Below, one piece after another: positions 34,654 through 43,036 of a DNA stretch of 64,000 nucleotides. The notes below the pieces were generated by a model, which did no database searches, was not told where the DNA came from, and saw only the letters and a program-made list of their open reading frames with translations. The position numbers and the translations under genes were made by a program. Location of the stretch: contig NZ_UAUL01000007.1 in the NCBI RefSeq assembly GCF_900456775.1, forward strand, positions 372,001-436,000, written 5' to 3'. Numbering within the stretch: the stretch's first letter is position 1; every line of letters starts with the position of its first letter. The DNA is from Sarcina ventriculi. Its GTDB lineage: Bacteria; Bacillota; Clostridia; Clostridiales; Clostridiaceae.

Positions 34654-35694
34654 TTATTTATCTAGTGAAATAATTTTATCTAACATTAATTTTTTTGAAA
34701 TATCATCATATTGTTTCTCCGCCATAAGTCCCACTAATTTATGTGGTATATATGGCTCCTCTAAATACTTTATCTCTTCCTCTGTTAATCTTACAGAAAC
34801 TGCTTTTACTGCTTCCTCTATATGTGAAAACTTAGTTGCTCCAACTACTGGAGATGCAACTTTTGATAATAACCATCCTAAAGCTATTTGAATCCTTGTC
34901 ATATTTCTTTTTTCTGCAATTTCTGCAACACGCTCTATAATTATTCTATCTTGATCTGCTGTTAAGTCATATTTCCCTTTAGCATAAAAATCCTCTTCTA
35001 ATCTCTTAGTCGACTCTGAAACATCCCTAACTAATCTTCCAGACGCAAGAGCACTATATGGTGTCATTGCAATATTACCATCTAAACAACATCCCATCAT
35101 TTCACGTTCTTCTTCTCTAAATATTAAATTATAATGATTTTGAACTGATATAAACTTACTCCATCCATTTTTTTCAGCAATAGCATTTGCCTTTTCTAAT
35201 TGCCATGCAAAGCAGTTAGAAATTCCTATATAGCGAACTTTTCCTAATTCCACTTGTTCATTTAAAGCTTCCATTATTTCTTCAATTGGTGTTTCATAAT
35301 CCCACATATGACAGATATATAAATCAATATAATCAGTCCCAAGATTAGCTAAACTTTGATTTAACATATTTTGAATATGTTCCCTTGCACTAATATTGTC
35401 TTCAATTTCCTTTTTAGTTCTAGCTGGAAATTTTGTAGCAATTATAACATCTTCACGATTAGCTAATCTTTTTAAAGCACGTCCAAGATACTGTTCACTC
35501 GTTCCACCTTGATATCCAATTGCTGTATCAAAAAAATTAATTCCATTTTCAAGAGCCTTTTTTATAATTTCTGTAGATTTTTCTTCATCTAAAGTCCATG
35601 AATGCATTCCATTAGTTGCATCACCAAATCCCATACATCCAAGACAAATCCTTGATACCACTAAATCTGAATTACCCAATTTTATATATTCCAT
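34654..35694 (-). CDS. Aldo/keto reductase under MerR-type control
   Basis: 346 residues, AKR barrel of the YhdN/Tas-like group without Fe-S extension. DTAIGYQGGTSEQYLG carries the Asp/Tyr of the active site, ATKFPAR the Lys and DLYICHMWDYE the His. AGGAG ribosome site. A MerR-type promoter with 19-bp spacer (35745-35775) resembles those at 25256 and 26015, tying this gene to the AdhR-like regulator 11 kb away. Probable role is reduction of reactive aldehydes; methylglyoxal is one candidate because mgsA is present. Confidence 0.9.
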   Translation of the reverse strand: MEYIKLGNSDLVVSRICLGCMGFGDATNGMHSWTLDEEKSTEIIKKALENGINFFDTAIGYQGGTSEQYLGRALKRLANREDVIIATKFPARTKKEIEDNISAREHIQNMLNQSLANLGTDYIDLYICHMWDYETPIEEIMEALNEQVELGKVRYIGISNCFAWQLEKANAIAEKNGWSKFISVQNHYNLIFREEEREMMGCCLDGNIAMTPYSALASGRLVRDVSESTKRLEEDFYAKGKYDLTADQDRIIIERVAEIAEKRNMTRIQIALGWLLSKVASPVVGATKFSHIEEAVKAVSVRLTEEEIKYLEEPYIPHKLVGLMAEKQYDDISKKLMLDKIISLDK

Positions 35695-35744
35695 AATTTC
35701 TCCTATTCATATATTAAACTTATTTTTTTATTCTTTACATTTAA

Positions 35745-35775
35745 ATTGTAAACCCTTAACTTAACTCTAAGTCAA
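35745..35775 (-). promoter_or_regulatory. MerR-type promoter C (19-bp spacer with imperfect palindrome)
   Basis: Minus strand TTGACT (35775-35770), a 19-bp spacer, TACAAT (35750-35745). The spacer holds TAGAGTTAAGTTAAG, a degenerate form of the dyad at promoters A and B. Confidence 0.82.
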
Positions 35776-35822
35776 TATATATTTTAACTTTTATTCAAAA
35801 TATAAGAAAAAATTATAATCTT

Positions 35823-36791
35823 TTAATTTCTATTAAACCCTCTATTTTCAGTTTCATCTATATTATATTCTGCAAAAAGCCTTGAAATAATAACATTGTA
35901 TTCATTTAACATTCTTTCTTTTTTTATCTTTTTAGCCACTTTTTCACTGTCTTCAAACATGCCTATCATATATGACCACAATTCCTTCATTCTAAATAAA
36001 ACATTAATATCTCCAGACAACATTTCCTTATATCCCATGCAAACCTCATCATGGAATTCCTTCAAAATATTTTTATCCACAACACCTTTTCCTTTAATTT
36101 CATTGATTAAACCAGGATTTGCTAGGCTTCCTCTTCCAATCATTATTCTATCCACACTTGGACATTCTTCTATAAATTTTTCACAATCCTTAACACTAAA
36201 AATATCCCCATTATAACAAATGGTATTTTTACTACTTTTTAAAGCATCTTTAAACATTTCCATGTTAGGTTTATTTCCATAAAAATCTTGCCTAGTTCTA
36301 GGGTGAATAATTAACTCCTCCATAGGATATTTATTATAAATTTTCATAATCTCATAAAATTCATCAGCACTATCTACTCCAAGCCTTGTCTTTATTGAAA
36401 TTTTCATATCTTGTATTTTAAATATTTCATCTAAAAAATTATCCAATTCTTCTCTCTTTGCTAAAAATCCAGAACCTCTGAATTTTGAAACAACAGTACC
36501 AGATGGACATCCTAAATTCAAATTTACTTCATCATATCCTAATTGCTTTAACTTTTTACACGTTGCAATAAAACCTTTAGAATCATTAGTTAGTATCTGT
36601 GGAATTATATTTAATCCATTATTATTTTCTGGCAAGACATCTCTAAATTCTTTAGTCTTAAGACTTTTACTTTGATTTGGAACAATAAAAGGTGTAAAGT
36701 ATTTATCTATATTATTAGGAAAAAACTTTTCATAAGCATTCCTATATATGTATCCACTAATTCCCTCTAAAGGGGCAAAATAATATTTCAT
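35823..36791 (-). CDS. tRNA-dihydrouridine synthase
   Basis: 322 residues. FMN-dependent TIM-barrel enzyme that reduces uridines in the tRNA D-loop. Seen: FAPLEGISG at the N-terminus, the catalytic Cys95 in LNLGCPSGTVVSKFRGSGFLA (95-residue position fits the family), IKTRLGVD, IIHPRT and IMIGRGSLANP. The C-terminal helical tRNA-binding part is present. AAGGAG ribosome site. Which Dus subgroup and target uridine cannot be told. Confidence 0.93.
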   Translation of the reverse strand: MKYYFAPLEGISGYIYRNAYEKFFPNNIDKYFTPFIVPNQSKSLKTKEFRDVLPENNNGLNIIPQILTNDSKGFIATCKKLKQLGYDEVNLNLGCPSGTVVSKFRGSGFLAKREELDNFLDEIFKIQDMKISIKTRLGVDSADEFYEIMKIYNKYPMEELIIHPRTRQDFYGNKPNMEMFKDALKSSKNTICYNGDIFSVKDCEKFIEECPSVDRIMIGRGSLANPGLINEIKGKGVVDKNILKEFHDEVCMGYKEMLSGDINVLFRMKELWSYMIGMFEDSEKVAKKIKKERMLNEYNVIISRLFAEYNIDETENRGFNRN

Positions 36792-36913
36792 AAGTATAAA
36801 ACTCCTTAAACTTTCTATTTATTTTAAATATATTGTATCTAGGAAAAATATTTTTGTATACACTTTAAAAGTCCTATTTTTTTATAATATTGCATTGTTT
36901 AGTTTCTTAGCAT

Positions 36914-36953
36914 AAAAATAAGCTATATTAGAAAACACTCTAATATAGCTTAT
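36914..36953 (-). terminator. Terminator of the flavodoxin/NTF2 operon
   Basis: Perfect 15-bp stem ATAAGCTATATTAGA / TCTAATATAGCTTAT with a 6-base loop and a T-run on the minus strand. Confidence 0.9.
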
Positions 36954-36984
36954 CTGATATTGAATATTAAATTTTTAAAATTTT

Positions 36985-37428
36985 TTATTTTTCAATAGTA
37001 CGCACATCAGAGAATACAAAATATTGTTCTCTTTCTGCAATCCACCATTTACCATCTTTCTTTATATATTTATCATAATAACGCACACCATGTACTGTTA
37101 ATTTATCAATTCCATCTTCTTCTGTTACAAGATGTGCCATTGCATAACATGTTCCTGTTGCATGGGTATCATCTTGAAATTCTACAGTTTGTTGTCCATT
37201 CATGTGGAAAGATTCCTTTGCTGCACCAAATACCTTATATTTTTCTATAAGTTCATCTACACTTTTAATATCCATACCAAGAACATTATTAAAATATACT
37301 CTAACATGACAATCAGGAGTAAATATATTTACATAATAATCTTGATTGTTTTTATCTGATTCAGTTGCATAATTATCTACTAAATCTTTAAGTTGTTGAC
37401 GTGCTTCTAAAATTTCTATTGTTGTCAT
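36985..37428 (-). CDS. SnoaL/NTF2-like protein
   Basis: 147 residues, single NTF2-like cone (SnoaL_4 type): helix 1 ARQQLKDLVDNYATESD, then a curved sheet with HATGTCYAMAHL and VRYYDKYIKKDGKWWIAERE. Members are small isomerases, dehydratases or scaffold proteins. It lies 30 bp downstream of a flavodoxin gene and is co-transcribed with it from the TetR-controlled promoter at 38093-38121. Substrate unknown. Confidence 0.83.
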   Translation of the reverse strand: MTTIEILEARQQLKDLVDNYATESDKNNQDYYVNIFTPDCHVRVYFNNVLGMDIKSVDELIEKYKVFGAAKESFHMNGQQTVEFQDDTHATGTCYAMAHLVTEEDGIDKLTVHGVRYYDKYIKKDGKWWIAEREQYFVFSDVRTIEK

Positions 37429-37458
37429 ATTTATTACCTCTTTCCTCTTTAGTTATAG

Positions 37459-37983
37459 TTAAATAGATTGCATGGATTTTACCCATTCCTTAACCTTTTT
37501 TACTGATGCTTTAGATGCTGCTTCAGCCCCATGAATTGAAAGCCCTTTTAATATATTTGCATTTGTACATTTTTTAATATCTCTTTCACTAACTCCCATT
37601 CCGCTCCCTTCATTAGTGCAGAAAGGAATTATTGTCTTTCTTGATATATCATAGCTTTCTAAAAATGTGAATACAGCCATAGGCATTGTTCCCCACCAAT
37701 TTGGATATCCTAAAAATATCACATCATAATCATCAATATTATTTATCCTATTTATTAACTCAGGGCGAGCTTCAGTTCTTAATTCATCCTTTGCTACATC
37801 TATACATTCATAATAATCTTCTGGATATGGATTTACTGTATCAATTTCAAAAAGCTCCCCACCAACAGTTTCTTGTATTATTTCCGCTACAACCTCAGTA
37901 TTACCTTTATCTACATTTTTAATACTTCCATTCCAATAATTTTGTCCCTTACGAGAATAATATGCTATTAATATATTTGCCAT
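37459..37983 (-). CDS. Long flavodoxin-fold protein under TetR control
   Basis: 174 residues from the ATG at 37981-37983 (GAGGTGG five bases before it). The FMN loop YYSRKGQNYWNGSIKNVDKG is longer than in classical flavodoxins, as in the flavodoxin_4 group. GYPNWWGTMPMAVFTFLES is the second FMN-contact region, and GSGMGVSERDIKK follows. First gene of a two-gene operon with the NTF2-like protein, behind a consensus promoter whose spacer is a palindrome, facing a divergent TetR gene. Probably an inducible quinone or nitro reductase-like protein. Confidence 0.88.
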   Translation of the reverse strand: MANILIAYYSRKGQNYWNGSIKNVDKGNTEVVAEIIQETVGGELFEIDTVNPYPEDYYECIDVAKDELRTEARPELINRINNIDDYDVIFLGYPNWWGTMPMAVFTFLESYDISRKTIIPFCTNEGSGMGVSERDIKKCTNANILKGLSIHGAEAASKASVKKVKEWVKSMQSI

Positions 37984-38071
37984 TTTAACCACCTCACTAT
38001 TTTTTTTACTTTTATATTTATCTAATGTTAAAATAACTGCTATCTTATGTTTTTTAACTCACTCATAATAT

Positions 38072-38121
38072 AAGTAACGTAGTGTTATTTATATTATAAG
38101 TAACACAGTGTTACTTGTCAA
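38072..38121 (-). promoter_or_regulatory. Consensus promoter embedded in tandem TetR operators
   Basis: Minus strand TTGACA (38121-38116), a 17-bp spacer, TATAAT (38098-38093): a perfect sigma-A promoter for the flavodoxin operon. The spacer coincides with the perfect palindrome AAGTAACACAGTGTTACTT (38098-38116). A second, degenerate copy AAGTAACGTAGTGTTATTT lies at 38072-38090, 26 bp centre to centre, near the predicted start point. This is a textbook tight-repression layout for the divergent TetR at 38186. Confidence 0.85.
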
Positions 38122-38185
38122 TAATAAAAATTTATGCTATGATTTTTTAAAATAAAATACTATAAGATTAGAGTGAGAATTTACT

Positions 38186-38833
38186 ATGGAATTTAAAAGA
38201 GCACGTAATGCTAAGCAAAAAGACCAACGGATAAATCAAATTCTTGAAGTAACAGAAGAATTGTTTTTACAACATAACTATGGCGAAATTACTCTAGCTA
38301 TGATAGCTAATAAATTGGATTACACAAGAGGAAACTTATATAAATATATTTCAACTAAAGAAGAAATTTTTCTTAAAATGTATGCTATAAAGCAAGAAGA
38401 TTGGGTAAATGAAGTTGTTAATTCATTTCCTAATAACAAAACTTTTTCTAATGATTATTTTGTAGATAAATGGAGTAAAATTTTAAGTAACCACCAATGT
38501 ATGCTAAAAATTCATAGCATCCTTGGAAGTATTATAGAAACAAATGTTTCACTTGAAAAACTAGCTGAATTTAAAAAGAAAGTCCTTACAGATTTATATA
38601 AATTAATTCCAATTATTCAAAAACAAATTCCAAAGCTTGATTATTCTGAAACTAAAAATTTTCTTTTTACTCAACTTTTTTATGCAAGCGAATTATATAA
38701 TAACGTTAACTTTAGCCCCATTCAAATAAAAGCATTAGAATTATGTGGTGAAACTTATGAAAAACAAAGCTTTTATGAAGCATTTCGTCATTTTATGAAA
38801 ATATTTATAACTGGTTATAGTCATATATACTAA
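38186..38833 (+). CDS. TetR-family repressor of the flavodoxin operon
   Basis: 215 residues. N-terminal HTH (about 12-60; YGEITLAMIANKLDYTRGNL, then YKYISTKEEIFLKMY). The C-terminal domain is longer than in the five DhaS-like TetRs of this window and distinct from them. Divergent from the flavodoxin/NTF2 pair; two palindromic sites lie between. It is also the gene just before oleate hydratase 2, separated by a terminator. Confidence 0.88.
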   Translation: MEFKRARNAKQKDQRINQILEVTEELFLQHNYGEITLAMIANKLDYTRGNLYKYISTKEEIFLKMYAIKQEDWVNEVVNSFPNNKTFSNDYFVDKWSKILSNHQCMLKIHSILGSIIETNVSLEKLAEFKKKVLTDLYKLIPIIQKQIPKLDYSETKNFLFTQLFYASELYNNVNFSPIQIKALELCGETYEKQSFYEAFRHFMKIFITGYSHIY

Positions 38834-38842
38834 AGCAGAATT

Positions 38843-38871
38843 AAAAAGTGAGGTTTAAAACCTCACTTTTT
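38843..38871 (+). terminator. Terminator of the TetR gene
   Basis: Stem AAAAAGTGAGGTTT / AAACCTCACTTTTT ending in a T-run. Confidence 0.87.
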
Positions 38872-39085
38872 AATCTTATTAACACGCATTAAAACAAATG
38901 GTTAAAATAAAATTTTTAGGATAATTTTTATATAATTTACCCAAAATGTATAAAAATCAAACACATCACCTAAACTGTCTATATTTATAATAGCAATAAC
39001 TTTTTATAATAAGTACATAAGATAAATGACAGTGATTTTTTATATGCCATTTAAAATTGTAATTATAGTTAGGAGGAATTTATAT

Positions 39086-40693
39086 ATGTCAAAAAAATAC
39101 AAAGTAAACGATTCAACAAAAGCTTATTTTGTAGGAGGTGGTATTGCCTCTTTATCCGCTGCACTATTTTTAATACGTGATGCTAAAGTAGATCCTAAAA
39201 ATATAACTATACTAGAACAAATGAATATTAATGGTGGTAGCTGTGACGGTGCTGGTAATTCTGAAGAAGGATACATGATAAGAGGCGGTAGAATGATAAA
39301 CTACGAACACTATACTGCAATTTTAGATTTATATAGATTTGTACCTTCTCTTACTGATCCAAAAACTTCTGTAACAGACGAAATATACAAATTCAGTAAT
39401 GAGACTCTAACTTGCTCTACTGCTAGATTAATAGATGAAAACCATCAAATTGTAAAAAATGTAGACAAGCTTGGATTTAATAATGATGATAGAATGGCAA
39501 TGATTAAACTTATGTTAGTTGATGAAGATAAATTAGCACCTGTTAGAATTGACCAACTATTCTCTCCACATTTCTTTGAAACTAATTTTTGGTATATGTG
39601 GGCTACAACATTTGCATTCCAACCATGGCACAGTGCCTTTGAATTTAAAAGATATGCTCATGCATTTATAAACGAAATGCCTCGTATACACACATTAGCT
39701 GGTGTTCATAGAACTCCATACAATCAATATGATTCATTAATTTTACCACTTGAAACTCATCTAAAGAAATTAGGTGTGAATTTTGAATTAGGTTGTACTG
39801 TTAAAGATATAGACTTTACAGAAAATAACGGAGAAATGACAGCAAAAGAAATTAAAATGGTTAAAGACGGAATTCCAACTTCTGTTTTAGTTAGAGAAAA
39901 TGACTTGGTATTTGTTACAAACGGTACTATGACTGAAAATGCAACTATCGGAACAATGGATACACCTGCTGCTGCTCCTACAAAAGAAGGAAACGGATGT
40001 TGGGCTTTATGGGAAAACCTAGCTTCAAAAACTCCTGAATTCGGAAATCCAGCTCCATTCTGTAATGATATTCCTGGAGCAATGTGGCAATCATTCACAG
40101 TAACTTTAAAAGATAAGAAATTCTTAGAAAGATATACTGAATTCTCAAGTAATAAACCTGGAACAGGTGCATTAATGACATTTAAAGATTCAGGTTGGTT
40201 TATGAGCATAGTTGTTCCAAAACAACCTCATTTTATTAATCAAGACGCAGATACTCAAGTATTCTGGGGATATGCTCTACACCCTGAAAAAGTTGGTGAT
40301 TACATTAAAAAACCAATGACTGAATGTACAGGTAGAGAAATATTTGAAGAACTTTGTTATCAATTAGGATGGTTAGATGAAATAAATGAATATTTACCAA
40401 CTACAATTTGTCGTCCATGTATAATGCCATATATAACTTCTCACTTTATGGTTTGCAACAAGACTGATAGACCTTTAGTAGTTCCTAAATGCTCAACTAA
40501 CTTAGCCTTTATAGGACAATATGCTGAAATGCCAGATGTTTGTACATTTACTATAGAAATGTCTGCTCGTACTGCTCAAGAAGCTGTTTATACATTCTTT
40601 GATTTACACGATACAAAAGTAATTCCACCTTTTTATAAAGGAGAATATGATATAAGAGTTTTACTTGGCGCTGGATACGCTATGATGAACTAA
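39086..40693 (+). CDS. Oleate hydratase-family protein, copy 2, with Met at the catalytic Glu position
   Basis: 535 residues from the ATG at 39086-39088 (AGGAGGA). FAD Rossmann motif GGGIASLSAALFLIRD (17-32). The loop that reads RGGREIEEHF in copy 1 reads RGGRMINYEH here, so the position of the water-activating Glu (Glu122 in Elizabethkingia) is Met70. As I recall, one hydratase family typified by the Rhodococcus enzyme shows the same change and is active. The other motifs (TFAFQPWHS, TPYNQYDSLILPL) are kept. It is shorter than copy 1 and divergent, so the two are not a recent duplication. It may differ in double-bond position or substrate. Confidence 0.9.
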   Translation: MSKKYKVNDSTKAYFVGGGIASLSAALFLIRDAKVDPKNITILEQMNINGGSCDGAGNSEEGYMIRGGRMINYEHYTAILDLYRFVPSLTDPKTSVTDEIYKFSNETLTCSTARLIDENHQIVKNVDKLGFNNDDRMAMIKLMLVDEDKLAPVRIDQLFSPHFFETNFWYMWATTFAFQPWHSAFEFKRYAHAFINEMPRIHTLAGVHRTPYNQYDSLILPLETHLKKLGVNFELGCTVKDIDFTENNGEMTAKEIKMVKDGIPTSVLVRENDLVFVTNGTMTENATIGTMDTPAAAPTKEGNGCWALWENLASKTPEFGNPAPFCNDIPGAMWQSFTVTLKDKKFLERYTEFSSNKPGTGALMTFKDSGWFMSIVVPKQPHFINQDADTQVFWGYALHPEKVGDYIKKPMTECTGREIFEELCYQLGWLDEINEYLPTTICRPCIMPYITSHFMVCNKTDRPLVVPKCSTNLAFIGQYAEMPDVCTFTIEMSARTAQEAVYTFFDLHDTKVIPPFYKGEYDIRVLLGAGYAMMN

Positions 40694-40704
40694 TATTTAT
40701 ATAT

Positions 40705-40734
40705 AAAGAACCAGTAATTTTACTGGTTCTTTTG
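40705..40734 (+). terminator. Bidirectional terminator between oleate hydratase 2 and the fasciclin gene
   Basis: Perfect 12-bp stem AAAGAACCAGTA / TACTGGTTCTTT, 4-base loop. Confidence 0.88.
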
Positions 40735-40735
40735 T

Positions 40736-41272
40736 TTATTTCCGATAAATCATAACGGTATCTATTGGATAAACTATGCCATTTTTAGTTTCAATTCTAT
40801 CACCGCATTTTATATCATTTATATATATTTCCCCATTTTGTACTGTTATTTTAGCTTTCTCACCATTTAACATAATTATATATTTTCCATTTAAATTTTC
40901 TATACTATTAGGCATAACTTTTTCTATAGTAATATGATAAGACAATATATTTACAAGTTCTTTTCTATTTGTTTCATCTAAAATATTATTTAGACTCTTC
41001 TTTGATAACTTTGAAAAAGCTTCATCTGTTGGTGCAAAAATTGTAACCATTCCATCACTTTCAAGAACTTTTAATAAATTAGCCTTGTGCAACGCTTTAA
41101 TTAAAGTTTTGAAATTCCCTTCCTTAGATAAAACTTCAACTATATTATCAGAATTTGCGAATTGTCCAAGTATCGCTTTTTGTGTATTCATATTTTCTTT
41201 TACACTTGTTAATAAAGGTGTTTGAGTAAAAAATAATATTAATACAATTATAATAACTATTTTCTTTTTCAT
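40736..41272 (-). CDS. Secreted or membrane-anchored fasciclin (FAS1) domain protein
   Basis: 178 residues from the ATG at 41270-41272 (GGATGGAG seven bases before it); the in-frame start at 41302 would put ten polar residues before the signal. Signal or anchor helix KKKIVIIIVLILFF, then one FAS1 domain (about 40-178) with TIFAPTDEAFSKL and NILSYHI, the two conserved FAS1 boxes. Such proteins mediate adhesion or bind small ligands outside the cell. No lipobox Cys. Confidence 0.88.
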   Translation of the reverse strand: MKKKIVIIIVLILFFTQTPLLTSVKENMNTQKAILGQFANSDNIVEVLSKEGNFKTLIKALHKANLLKVLESDGMVTIFAPTDEAFSKLSKKSLNNILDETNRKELVNILSYHITIEKVMPNSIENLNGKYIIMLNGEKAKITVQNGEIYINDIKCGDRIETKNGIVYPIDTVMIYRK

Positions 41273-41365
41273 AATAATACTCCATCCATTGTTATAAATC
41301 ACTTGATTTTAGTATTTGGATAGATATATATTATTATTCAATTTTTTAGTTATCTTTCATTTATA

Positions 41366-41704
41366 TCATACTTCCTTTAGATTATCTGGTAAATGTTGTC
41401 CTCCCCACTCACATATAGAACTAAGCACAGGCATAAGAGATAATCCGATTTCTGAAAGACTATATTCAACCTTTGGTGGTATTTGATTATATTCTGTTCT
41501 AATAATTAATCCATCATGTTCTAATTCTTTTAATTGAGAACTTAACATCTTATGAGTAATACTTCCAAGGGATTTCTTGAGTTCTCCATAACGAAGAACT
41601 TTTCTCTTAGAAAGCCAAAATAATATGTGCATTTTCCATTTTCCATTAATTAATGACATTGTATATAAAAACGGTTGTGCATTTACTTTTAAATCACTAT
41701 CCAT
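41366..41704 (-). CDS. HxlR-family regulator without the N-terminal Cys
   Basis: 112 residues, winged helix of the HxlR type (INGKWKMHILFWL, then GSITHKMLSSQLKELEHDG, then PPKVEYSLSEIG). The N-terminal CP motif present in its neighbour is replaced by QP; the only Cys is in SICEWG. It lies 21 bp downstream of the second HxlR gene in one operon, so the pair may heterodimerise or compete for the same sites. Confidence 0.88.
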   Translation of the reverse strand: MDSDLKVNAQPFLYTMSLINGKWKMHILFWLSKRKVLRYGELKKSLGSITHKMLSSQLKELEHDGLIIRTEYNQIPPKVEYSLSEIGLSLMPVLSSICEWGGQHLPDNLKEV

Positions 41705-41725
41705 ATAAATCTCCTTTAATTTATT

Positions 41726-42112
41726 CTATATATCATAATTTTTATTTTTAAGTTTATCAATTTCAATTTGATCTTTTCCCCAATAATATAATGCATCTAA
41801 GGTTGGAAGAAGTGCTTTTCCTCTCTCTGTTAAAGAATATTCAACTTTAGGTGGTATAACTTCATATTGTTTCCTATAAATAAGCCCATGTTCCTCTAAC
41901 TCTTTAAGAGATTTAGTCAACATCATATTCGTAATACCTTTAACTTGACGCTTTAAATCATTGTATCTTGTGCATTCATTTTTAAATAAGTACCACATTA
42001 TAGGCAACTTCCATTTTTGTCCTACAATACTTAAAGCATATATAACAGGACATTCTGATTCATATATGTTTTCCTCTGGATATTCACTATCGTATTTAAG
42101 ATAATTTCCCAT
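41726..42112 (-). CDS. HxlR-family regulator with N-terminal Cys
   Basis: 128 residues, winged helix (IVGQKWKLPIMWYL, then GITNMMLTKSLKELEEHG, then PPKVEYSLTERG). Cys21 in ECPVIYAL corresponds to the position of redox-sensing thiols in YodB/HypR-type regulators; a further Cys is in KNECTRYND. Divergent from the FMN reductase at 42322, with a conserved 39-bp element between that also precedes the nitroreductase at 46851. Likely senses quinones or other electrophiles. Confidence 0.9.
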   Translation of the reverse strand: MGNYLKYDSEYPEENIYESECPVIYALSIVGQKWKLPIMWYLFKNECTRYNDLKRQVKGITNMMLTKSLKELEEHGLIYRKQYEVIPPKVEYSLTERGKALLPTLDALYYWGKDQIEIDKLKNKNYDI

Positions 42113-42149
42113 TATTTTATCCCTCCATTCATTCTCAAAGTATATTAAA

Positions 42150-42204
42150 GATACTAAAGAAGAAAAAAATGCATACTTGTTTAATTATGTCCATATGTTA
42201 TATT
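42150..42204 (+). promoter_or_regulatory. Shared HxlR-type element and promoter of the FMN reductase
   Basis: The 39 bp 42150-42188 match 46756-46794 at 35 positions without gaps (core AAAAAAATGCATACTTG identical). In both places the element runs into the -35: here TTGTTT (42177-42182), 16 bp, TATATT (42199-42204). Upstream an AGTAT / ATACT dyad lies at 42139-42155. Probably the binding site of the adjacent HxlR protein(s). Confidence 0.78.
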
Positions 42205-42321
42205 AATTATAACAAAAAATTCTACTATAACGACTAGAAATTTTTAAAAGAATCTATATTGAATTTATATATAAATTGCAATATAGATTAACACTAAAAT
42301 GTAAAAATAGGAGTGAATTAT

Positions 42322-42972
42322 ATGAAAGTTTATGCAATCAACGGAAGCCCTAGAAAAAATAATAATACGGCAAGTCTTCTTAAAAAAGCGTTAGAAGGAG
42401 TAAAAGCTACAACACCAAATGCTGAAACTGAAATGATTAATTTATATGATTTAAAATATACTGGGTGCAAAAGCTGTTTTGCATGCAAATTATTAGACGG
42501 TAAGAGTTATGGAAAATGTGCAATAAAAGATGATTTATATGAAATTTTTGAAAAATTATCACAAGCTGATGGAATTATATTTGGTTCACCAATATACTTT
42601 AGCGATGTAACAGGACAATTAAGGTCATTTTTAGAAAGATTTGCGTTTCCTTATTTAGTTTATGATAAAAACTACACATCAATTGCTCCAAAAAAAATGC
42701 CAACAGCCTTTATTTACACTATGAATGTTTCAGAAGATATGATGAAAGATGTAGGTTATTTACAAACATTTAATACTTTAGAATCTTTTATAACTAGGAT
42801 ATTTACTAAACCTTTATCTATGTGTTCAAACAACACTTATCAATTTAATGATTATTCAAAATATAAAGTTGAGTGCTTTTCTGAAGAAGAAAAAAGAAAG
42901 CATAGAGAAAAACAATTCCCTATAGATTTAGAAAATGCATTCTCTATAGGAAAAAAACTTTTAAATCAGTAA
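42322..42972 (+). CDS. NADPH-dependent FMN reductase family (iron-sulfur flavoprotein-like)
   Basis: 216 residues from the ATG at 42322-42324 (AGGAG eight bases before it). Flavodoxin-like fold; FMN loop NGSPRKNNNTASLL, Cys cluster CKSCFACKLLDG...C (about 48-64), second FMN loop SPIYFSDVTGQLRSFLER. Divergent from the two HxlR genes and preceded by the 39-bp element shared with the nitroreductase at 46851, so both are probably induced together. Confidence 0.9.
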   Translation: MKVYAINGSPRKNNNTASLLKKALEGVKATTPNAETEMINLYDLKYTGCKSCFACKLLDGKSYGKCAIKDDLYEIFEKLSQADGIIFGSPIYFSDVTGQLRSFLERFAFPYLVYDKNYTSIAPKKMPTAFIYTMNVSEDMMKDVGYLQTFNTLESFITRIFTKPLSMCSNNTYQFNDYSKYKVECFSEEEKRKHREKQFPIDLENAFSIGKKLLNQ

Positions 42973-42983
42973 TTTAAAAAATA

Positions 42984-43018
42984 AAAAGCTTCTAAAAACT
43001 AAAGTTTTAGAAGCTTTT
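42984..43018. terminator. Bidirectional terminator between the convergent FMN reductase and OYE genes
   Basis: About 16-bp stem AAAAGCTTCTAAAA / AGTTTTAGAAGCTTTT with one bulge; A- and T-runs outside. Confidence 0.85.
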
Positions 43019-43036
43019 GTGATTTTTATAAATTTT

